The notes under the pieces were generated by a model. The model saw nothing but the letters and a program-made list of their open reading frames with translations, had not been told where the DNA came from and searched no databases. From contig JPHH03000003.1 of the NCBI GenBank assembly GCA_000750105.3, positions 992,001 to 1,056,000 of the forward strand: a stretch of 64,000 nucleotides of DNA. Direction: 5' to 3'. How positions within the stretch are numbered: position 1 is the first letter of the stretch; each line of letters starts with the position of its first letter. The translations under genes were made by a program, and so were the position numbers. Shown here in pieces: positions 56,998 to 64,000 of this stretch. The DNA comes from Tolypocladium sp. Sup5 PDA-1 (taxonomy: Eukaryota; Ascomycota; Sordariomycetes; Hypocreales; Ophiocordycipitaceae).

Positions 56998-59077
56998 CTA
57001 CAGCAGTACAGAGAAGTTGGTCTCATCTTGAAGAAAGTCTTGCAGGAGAGTGCTCCAACCAGGCACGCAATGCATGTCGTCAACCATCCCGGCATCGCTC
57101 ATTTCCACGAATCCTCCCGTGGTCACGGAACCCAAGGCCATGCCATTGCCAACCTGATCCGTGCTCACCGAGGTCCCTGCACCAATACCGGCGCCCTGCT
57201 CTGGCGGTATCATTGTCGCTGCCTTTGCTTTCAGTGCCCTTAGGATCGTCCATTTCGATCCCCGCAACGAGTCCTTCCTGGTTCTCTCCATCTCTTCCAC
57301 GTAACTCTCCACCGCTTCAAATGCTCGGCGTGCACTGGGCCCCGCGGGGCGTACACATACATGCCACAGAATGAAGAGCGTCAAGTGAAACTGAGGGTAT
57401 GATCGCATCGACCAGCGGAAAGGTCGGAGAAGGTCGTCAGCCCGGATGCTTTCCTCTTCTTCGAGGATACTGAGCGCCTCGAGCAGGCTCTCTTCCGTGG
57501 CCAGCAACTCTTGCTCGTTTGGGTGCTTGAAGGCCTGCCACTGCTGACGTGTAACAAAGTCCAACTTGCGGAGAAGAAAGCGGGCAGTCAAAAGTGACAT
57601 TCGGTGCGAGGGGATAACGGGATTGCAGCCGTTGAGGAGATTGTCAACTCGAGAACGCAAGTCTTGGACAATCCGATCACGGACGTCGTATCGTGGCCCC
57701 TCGGAAGACGACCAAACTAGTTGCAGCAGCTCGGCATAGGCTCGACCGATTTGGATGCTCGCAAGGCCCATCGTCATTCGGGTCCACCCTACTCTGGATG
57801 GTGGCAGCTCAGCCATTTCGGGGAATAGGTCGCCGTCTTCCAAGTTGAGCGGAACATCGGCCTCGGATGTAAGGCAGGATGTGTTGTGGAGTCCGTAGTC
57901 TTCCGCCGCTCTCCCGTCTCTCGTGAGAAAGTACCACCATAACCTACGGCGCATCTCGGACTCGAATGGAGAGAGACCGAGCTTTTTGCCATCTCTATGT
58001 AACCCAATGGATTGCGCAGCCCGGATGGCAAGACCATTCAGGGTCCAAACCGCTCGGCCGGTGTTGTGAACTCGCAAGGCGGTCTGTACCATGCAAGGTC
58101 AGCGTGGCAGGCCATGCATCCAGAGGTTCAAGGCGTACCAGGTAGATCGCCATTGCTTGAAGCAAGATAACCGTGGGGTTCTCCAGGAAGTCGGCATGAG
58201 CCAGAGCCTGCTCGAGTCCCGTCTTGAATCGTTGCAGGCTGGCGCCCCAGTCCTCCCCTAGAATGGTTGTGCAACCGTCAGTCAGGTCCAGGGCTATCGT
58301 TGCCGCATAGTAGATGGCAAAGCACAAGGCCAAAGCCTCCGTCGATGCATTGTCTGGATTATCCATGACTGTGTATACTATGATCTCAGCCGTCGGGACG
58401 TGAATAACCTTGATGCAAGAGTCAACATTGTCGACAAAGATCTTCCACAGTTGCATCGCCGTCAACTTTGGAGGATGGAAACCGGCGACCGTCTGTGAAG
58501 GATGTTGGCGTGAGAGAATCCCCATGGGGTTGAATGGCGACGGGGTGTGTGGTTGTGATGTTTCATCACTTCTTGGAGTGGCTAGGGCAGTACGAACGTC
58601 ATGTTCCTGGATAACCTTGTTAGTAATAAACCGTCGCTCACTGACAGGTGTGGAGTGACGCACCTGCTCAATGACGCGGGAGACAAGAACTTCATTGAAG
58701 TATTGACTTGAAGACCCCTTTTCGAATAGAATCTCACCGCTAGGGCTTGCATGCCCAGGTCCTGGATGCGAAGGCTGGCTTGTTCGCTCAGCGCGAGGTG
58801 TGGTCGCCCGTAGTGGTGCCTCAAACGTGCAGCCAGGAGAAGCGGCGCTGAGTGTCTTTTCCAGCTCGGAGATTCGAGTCGCAACATCATTAATTGTGGT
58901 TTTCCGGGCTCGGCGGGCTCGCGGCTCACTCGGTCGATATGAGCATTCATGGCCGCCCCGAGTACACGGAGTGCAGGGCGCGCGCTTGTCGCACCGGACC
59001 TTGCGGCGGCGGCATGTCGCGCACGACGGTTGGACTCTGTGGACCGATGCCTCGGAGAGTGACTGGCTGATGGACAT
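56998..59077 (-). CDS. Zn2Cys6 fungal transcription factor
   Basis: Nuclear regulator of 674 residues from exons 58139-59077 and 56998-58083, joined in frame (AIYL then TALRVHNTGRAVWTL). The zinc cluster is near the N-terminus: C19, C22, C29, C35, C38 and C45 (spacing 2-6-5-2-6) in PSCATCRRRKVRCDKRAPC. A heptad-like ISELEKTLSAA linker follows. The fungal-specific transcription factor domain runs from about 240 to 520, with LIKVIHVP-type IKVIHVPTAEIIVYTVM, GLHRDGKKLGLSPFE and MRRRLWWYFLTRDGRAAEDYG as landmarks. The C-terminus is Gly/Thr-rich. The start at 59077 gives MSISQSLSEASVHRVQ just before the cluster. It lies between RIB7 and an MFS transporter that is divergently transcribed; such pairs are often regulator and target, but here that is inference. 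Confidence 0.92.
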
Positions 59078-60102
59078 TGTGATTGACAAGGCGCTCGGGG
59101 TTGCATCAAAACGGGCACCGAGACGGCACCACACGACCTGTTTTACAGCTTCAGTTGGTAGAAGGAAGCTTCGCAAGCAGGTTCGGCCTCGGGTTTTAAA
59201 TAGGGACCGAGGCCGAAGCGACCAAACCTTCCTTGATAGGTATTCGTACTTGGGCCTGATGACACCAGTGGGGCAACGAGCTCTGCTGATCGGCTTTAAC
59301 CAGCGGTAAAGCTGCCCTTGACTCTATTGACTGCTCGGAGTTGCGAGTTCCCATTGGGAATTCAGGAAATGGCTCCGGTTGGCCCTCTACGTCAAGCTGC
59401 ATTTCATGTGTAATTGCCGCAAATGTTGTCGACATCAGACGCGACCCATGCATCATGAGCGGATAGGTACAAAGGGCCAGGCTTGAACCTGGTTAGCTCC
59501 TGAGCACCGTTGCTTCCAAGGATTGGATGGAAGAGCAGAACACTCTATCCGTATAACCCGCTCGTTGTGCAAATCCAGCCCTTCAACTGGACAGACAGTG
59601 TGGATAGGATAGGTTTGGAAATTCTTTCCCACTCTCGGAGCCGGGGGGTTAACAACTGGGGCCGGCCGTTCAGTCAAGTTCGGCCAGACTCTAACCCCAG
59701 ACACCGAGGACCGAAGCACCGAAGACGGATCCGAATAACACACCACACCCCTTGAATTCCCCGGGCAACATGAAAAATGATTGTTACGCTGGCAAGGCTG
59801 GCCCGTTTCTCAAAGTAGTGCGGCGCAGTTGGAGACCGGAGCTCCCTCAGTCAGCCCATGCGTCGGCGGTCCGAAGCTGCGAGCACGAGCGCCCTTAAAC
59901 GCGACGTGTATTAGCTATGTACTCCGTACTTCATACTTCATATAAGAGCTTGCATTTACCCTGTCGCTCCAACTCGTAGCTTCAGATTTCTGTATTTTCT
60001 TGTCACCCCAGTTTCAATAACCTTTAATCTTTGCCTAGAAGCTTCCGTCTTTCCTCTTCCAAATCTCGCCCTCTGCATGTAGTTACTACATTCTTCAAAA
60101 AG
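59078..60102. promoter_or_regulatory. divergent promoter region of the Zn2Cys6 gene and the MCT-type transporter
   Basis: About 1 kb between two divergent starts. It contains a GTAC motif at about 59918-59930. A partial T-arm-like segment at 59465-59500 on the minus strand lacks a correct loop and acceptor stem. CGG half-sites for a Zn2Cys6 protein occur but no clear everted pair was singled out. Confidence 0.45.
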
Positions 60103-61581
60103 ATGGCCACAACAGACAAACGACACTCGTCGGCGGACTCGCTCTCCGGCGTTACCCTCGAGCGAAATGAGCCGGGCCAAAACAGTGTATTGAGCGACCA
60201 CCCATATGCAACGGAAAACACGGATGAAGAGAAGGGACCTGCCCTACCTGCCCTAGCGGGAAGCGACGCGCCGGACGGAGGACTCATCGCATGGCTTGTC
60301 GTTCTTGGTGCTTGGTGCACTTCATTCTGCAGCTTTGGTTGGATCAACAGTACGTCGACTTTAGATGCGCGCTTGCCTCGTCCCTGGCTACGCTCGGCTT
60401 ACGTTGAACAGGTGTCGGAGCTTTCCAAGAGTACTACCAGAACAACTTTCTTAGCAGCTACTCCGCGAGCACAATCTCCTGGATCCCGTCGTTGCAAATC
60501 TTCTTCATGAACGCCATGGGCCCCATCGTCGGCACTCTTTACGATAACTTTGGCCCCCGTTATCTCATCTTCTTTGGCAGCCTCCTCCACGTCTTCGGGT
60601 TGATGATGACGTCTCTTGGAACTCAGTATTATCAGATTCTGCTGGCGCAAGGCGTTTGCTCAGCTATTGGTGTCTCCTTCATCTTCCAACCAGGTAAGCA
60701 GATGCGCCGTCATCCAGATGTTCGCACCGAGACTAACACGGATAGCACTCAATTCTATCCACGGCTGGTTTAACAAGAAGCGGGGCGCTGCCTTCGGCAT
60801 TCTCGCTACGGGATCCAGTCTTGGTGGTGTCATCTTTCCCATCATGGTCAGCCGCCTCATTCGACAAGTCGGCTATCCCTGGGCGATGCGTATCTGCGCC
60901 TTTCTGATCTTGGGGCTGCTTGTCATCGCCAACCTCACCGTCCGCACGTTCCACCCACCGCGCCCCCAAAAGATGACGAAGGCTCAGTTCGCAAAACCAT
61001 TCCGCGAGCTCGAGTTTGTTTTACTCTGCCTGGGATTCTTCTGCTTTACCTTTGGGATATTCGTCCCCATCAACTATCTCCCTACTCAAGCGCTTGACAT
61101 GGGAATGGATCCCAATCTGGTCCAATACCTCTTGTCCATCCTCAACGCAGCCAGCCTCTTCGGTCGTTTGTTCTCAGGTTTTATGGGAGACAAGGTTGGG
61201 CGCTACAACATCTTCATTGTGGTGTGCTTCCTGACAGGCATCTGGACACTTGCGCTGTGGATTCCGTGCAAGACTACTGGCGGAATCATCGCCTTTGCCG
61301 CCCTCTTCGGTTTCTGCTCCGGTGCCTACGTGTCGCTCATTGCGCCTCTCGTGGCACAAATCTCACCAATCCCCGAAATCGGCTTCCGTACGGGCATCAT
61401 ATTTTTCATTGCCTCAATTGGCGGCTTGACAACTAATCCCATCAACGGCGCTATACTGGGTCAGTCAGGCAGCTGGGTTGGGGTCCAAGTCTTCTCCGGA
61501 GTCTTCTGTCTCGCTGGAACGCTTTTGGTTCTCCTCGCGAGAGTCCATAGGACCGGTTGGAAGGTTACTGTGGTATTCTAA
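60103..61581 (+). CDS. MFS transporter, monocarboxylate (MCT/MCH) family
   Basis: 454 residues from exons 60103-60349, 60412-60693 and 60746-61581, all in phase. The first 60 residues are a polar cytosolic tail, then DGGLIAWLVVLGAWCTSFCSFGWIN, the classic first helix of the MCT family, followed by SVGAFQEYY. Other landmarks are SWIPSLQIFFM, YDNFGPRYLIFFGSLLHVFG, LNSIHGWFNKKRGAAFGILATGSSLGG and FSGFMGDKVGRYNIF. Twelve helices can be counted. Yeast relatives include Mch5, a plasma-membrane riboflavin carrier, and Mch1-4 of unclear substrate; family membership is clear, substrate is not. The divergent Zn2Cys6 gene and RIB7 nearby make riboflavin one possible substrate. Confidence 0.92.
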
Positions 61582-62012
61582 TGCATGCTTTGTACGACAT
61601 ACACTCGAGTTATGTGGCCGCAGGTAGACCTTGGCTGGGGCTTATACAAGGGAAATAGATACAATATAGATCAACTCTAGAAAACTGTAACGACTGGGTT
61701 TTCTGAGGGATAAGCTAGATATCACGGTCAATAATTAAAGTATCACCGACACTTTCCAGCTAGATATAGATCGGACAGTCTTTTGGATCATCATAAAAGA
61801 CACCGCTGAGCTTTTCAATGCCGTTGCAACGCTCCTCCATTGCGGTGCAGCTCCTCATCAGAGCTGGACTCTGACCGCTCTGTGTTGTTGAAGCGGTCCA
61901 GGCCCAGAAAATCGAGCTCCGCGATGTAGACATTCAACTCTTCATATGCCGATATACTTTTCAGTTGAACATCCCATCTCCGCTAACATGTGATGTAGGG
62001 TAGATGGCCCAG
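61582..62012. other. convergent intergenic region
   Basis: The 3' flanks of two convergent genes. More AT-rich than the surroundings; nothing else recognised. Confidence 0.5.
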
Positions 62013-63371
62013 CTACGGCGGCTTCGCGCTCGTCTTGCCAAATATCGGATTCCCATCGTCATCAAACTCTGCCCACTGGAAAAACGAGCAGCCGTCCTTG
62101 CCCGGCACGTTGCTCGCGTGGCACATCCAGAAATACCGCCCGAAATTCTCCCTCTTCCGCTGCACCACGCGCAGCACGCACGGTATACGGCACCCGCACC
62201 GTGGCGTGTGCCGCGGGTGCATGCGCTGCCGGTAGTCGCGGTACGTGATGTTGATGCGCCGGACGCCCGCGACGGGATGCGGGTCGATGGACGGCGCGGG
62301 CGCGATGCAGTGCTTCCACTCCTCCTGCATCTCCGCGTGCATCACGAGCAGCGAGTTGTGCGGCAGGTGGATGGAGATCTGGCCCGCGGCGTCGGCGTCT
62401 GAGTCGCCGCCCTTGGGGGCGTCGCCGTCCTTGGGGGCGTCGCCGTCCTTGGGGAGCACCCTGCGGACGCGGAACTCGCGCGCGACGCCCAGGGATATGG
62501 ATCCGATGACGGCCCGGGGCCCGAGATACGTCAGCTGGTCGCTGTGCCAGCCGACGCTCTCTTGCGCGCCGTTGTAGCAGTTGACGAAGGCCGAGTTTGG
62601 GACCCAGGGGTTTGGGGACTGGTGCTTTAGCTTCTTGCCCTCGGGATAGCGTGTCTTGATCCGGTGCTGGATCTCTTTGTTGACGGCCTCCTGCACGATC
62701 GGTTTTACCCTGGTCAGCTGGGGCGTGATGCGCCGAACGTCCTGAACCATCGTCAGCAATCGCGTTCGCATTTCAAGACAAATTGAGGGCAAACTTGCTG
62801 TAAGCTTTGATCCGTTGTAGTAGTAGTCGGCCTTTTGCGTCTGTATAGCGTCGTAGCTCTCCACAAAGAAGCCCGACGTGTGGGGGCTCGACACGACGTT
62901 GTCAAACAGCTTGAACGTAATCTTTTCGAAAGACGTTGCCTCGCTTAGCAGCTCCCGAAGCAGGTCGTTTGCCTCCTCCGGTGGCAAGAAGTTGTGGATG
63001 ATGGTGCAGGGTGTGTGCTCGGCGACGTCGTCTGGGTCGTACAGGTGCAGTGTGCTGCCCTTTTTCGACTTGAGCTTCTTCTTGGTCGGCGACGTCGTAT
63101 CACTCGGTAGTGTATACTGCTTTAGGGACTGCTGATATCCAACGACGCCACTTTTCTTGCCGCTTTGTTGGGATGTTTGCAGGGCGGCCGATGCCTCGCT
63201 CACGGATCCTTCATGCGCCAGCAGGATGTCGAGGAGGATCTCCTGGTCGACTGTGTGATGCAGCGAAGACAGGAGAGCGAGCTTGACCTCTGTCGGCTCG
63301 TCTCCGTCTCCAGGACCTGACCGGGGCGCTGGGCTTGATTTTCGCTTGGGCCTTGTCAGGAATGACTTCAT
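62013..63371 (-). CDS. AlkB-like 2OG-Fe(II) dioxygenase with GRF zinc finger
   Basis: 452 residues, one exon. Likely an oxidative demethylase repairing alkylated bases (ALKBH2/3-like), a role inferred from family. The order is: a basic N-terminus; a CUE-like helical segment at about 29-68 (VKLALLSSLHHTVDQEILLD), which in other proteins binds ubiquitin; and the AlkB core at about 108-380 with FVNCYNGAQESVGWHSDQLT, holding the iron ligands H276 and D278. H354 in EWKHCIAP and the 2-oxoglutarate-binding RRINITYRDYR complete the site. A GRF-type zinc finger follows at about 392-434 (CGCRIPC, WMCHAS and DGCSFFQWAEF). A loop at 306-324 carries a three-fold PKDGDA-like repeat from an 18-bp tandem repeat. 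The ATG at 63371 starts a plausible N-terminus; an earlier in-frame ATG (63443) seems less likely. Confidence 0.92.
   Translation of the reverse strand: MKSFLTRPKRKSSPAPRSGPGDGDEPTEVKLALLSSLHHTVDQEILLDILLAHEGSVSEASAALQTSQQSGKKSGVVGYQQSLKQYTLPSDTTSPTKKKLKSKKGSTLHLYDPDDVAEHTPCTIIHNFLPPEEANDLLRELLSEATSFEKITFKLFDNVVSSPHTSGFFVESYDAIQTQKADYYYNGSKLTASLPSICLEMRTRLLTMVQDVRRITPQLTRVKPIVQEAVNKEIQHRIKTRYPEGKKLKHQSPNPWVPNSAFVNCYNGAQESVGWHSDQLTYLGPRAVIGSISLGVAREFRVRRVLPKDGDAPKDGDAPKGGDSDADAAGQISIHLPHNSLLVMHAEMQEEWKHCIAPAPSIDPHPVAGVRRINITYRDYRQRMHPRHTPRCGCRIPCVLRVVQRKRENFGRYFWMCHASNVPGKDGCSFFQWAEFDDDGNPIFGKTSAKPP
62405..62455 (-). repeat. 18-bp tandem repeat inside the AlkB-like gene
   Basis: Nearly identical 18-bp units encode PKDGDA / PKDGDA / PKGGDS. 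The unit is a multiple of three, so copy changes keep the frame. Confidence 0.85.
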
Positions 63372-63898
63372 CGTTTGTGTAAGTGGCCAGTTTCGCCGGG
63401 GTTGTCCAAGGTGTCGAGCCACACCGCAGATTTTATCGAGCAATTTGGCCTCGCCGTGAATATTGCATTCTCTCGCTTCCGGGGGCGACAGCTGCTTCTA
63501 TAGCAACTCCAGCGATTAATGATTCCACATCAACATGTAATAGGGCTGAAGGGCGCGACGGGCTAAAACGCGACATCACGTGATCGCGCATGCACGGTTA
63601 ATGGCCCCGGTAGCTGCACTCCACCACGATATGCCTGGCGATCTGCAAGTCGCTCGCTGCCCGTCCAAGCCGTCCCCCACACTGGAGCGACCGACCAGTG
63701 ACGAGGGGCTCCATTACCGAGGCACATGTCAACGGGGAACCAACCTCGTCCCTCGTCCATCCGATGCCCGTCGACTGTCCGCAGAGCACACAGCGTCGTC
63801 ATTAGCATCTCGGCCATGGTCAACCGCAGCCGCTCACCCCTATAATCCAGCCCGCCCTCGCAAATGCGCCTTCGCGGAGGCGTCCTCTTCCCCGCGCC
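63372..63898. promoter_or_regulatory. divergent promoter of the AlkB-like gene and PEX7
   Basis: 527 bases between divergent starts. No coding region seen. Specific binding sites were not identified. Confidence 0.5.
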
Positions 63899-64000
63899 AT
63901 GGCTGCCATGCTCGAGTTCCACACGCAAGGCTACAATCCCTACGCCGTCAAGTACTCCCCATACTACGATTCGCGCATCGCCGTCGCGACGTCGGCCAAC
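63899..64000 (+). CDS. PEX7: peroxisomal targeting signal 2 receptor Pex7, 5' fragment
   Basis: Only the first 34 codons are in the window; the gene runs off its right edge. The N-terminus MAAMLEFHTQGYNPYAVKYS followed by PYYDSRIAVATSAN is the well-conserved first WD-repeat region of fungal Pex7, the cytosolic WD40 receptor that carries PTS2-bearing proteins to the peroxisome. The start agrees with the family's usual first residues. Confidence 0.9.
   Translation, partial: MAAMLEFHTQGYNPYAVKYSPYYDSRIAVATSAN

Noticed and set aside
59465..59520. tRNA-like T-arm on the minus strand (CCAGG...CCTGG)
   Set aside because: The loop is one base short, and no matching acceptor stem or A box is found upstream.

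Overview
The window is nuclear DNA of a filamentous ascomycete, most likely a sordariomycete of the Hypocreales type. This is an inference from short introns (about 50-80 nt) with GT/AG ends, Zn2Cys6 transcription factors, the style of the mitochondrial Hsp70 presequence, a fairly GC-rich composition and a fungal Tc1-type transposon. No tRNA, rRNA or CRISPR array could be supported. All multi-exon models below were spliced by hand and checked for reading frame.

Layout. 1-23 kb: a gene-free start, then SRP68 (+), a small membrane protein (+), mitochondrial Hsp70 SSC1 (-), a DUF2415/CRT10-like protein (+), an L-2-hydroxyglutarate dehydrogenase-like flavoprotein (-), a coiled-coil protein of unknown function (-) and, after a 4.5-kb gap, an intronless PH-domain protein (+). 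23-29 kb: a secreted quinoprotein (sorbosone/glucose dehydrogenase type), then a rearranged zone with a serine/proline-rich reading frame running into a broken ankyrin copy, an intact ankyrin gene, and a single-pass membrane protein. 29-39 kb: a large Zn2Cys6 regulator (-), an apparently intact Tc1/mariner DD34E transposon with perfect 29-bp terminal inverted repeats and TA target duplication, and a six-exon MFS transporter (-). 38.6-49 kb: a gene desert of about 10.4 kb, rich in short GTAC-based palindromes. 49-64 kb: a dense run with a CCDC124/Lso2 homologue, a UEV-type (cysteine-less E2-like) protein, a possible 75-residue membrane microprotein, a Ser/Pro-rich unknown, ribokinase, RIB7 riboflavin reductase, a second Zn2Cys6 factor, an MCT-family MFS transporter, an AlkB-like dioxygenase with a GRF zinc finger, and the first 34 codons of PEX7.

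How the genes work together. Most are unlinked housekeeping functions: protein targeting (SRP68, SSC1, PEX7), ribosome binding (CCDC124), pentose and vitamin metabolism (ribokinase, RIB7) and alkylation repair (AlkB). There is no classical secondary-metabolite cluster. The one possible functional grouping is RIB7, a Zn2Cys6 regulator and an MCT/MCH-type transporter within about 6 kb, which recalls yeast riboflavin synthesis and uptake, but that link is only suggestive. The most unusual parts are the ankyrin/quinoprotein rearrangement, the complete transposon, and the dispersed GTAC palindromes in intergenic DNA.
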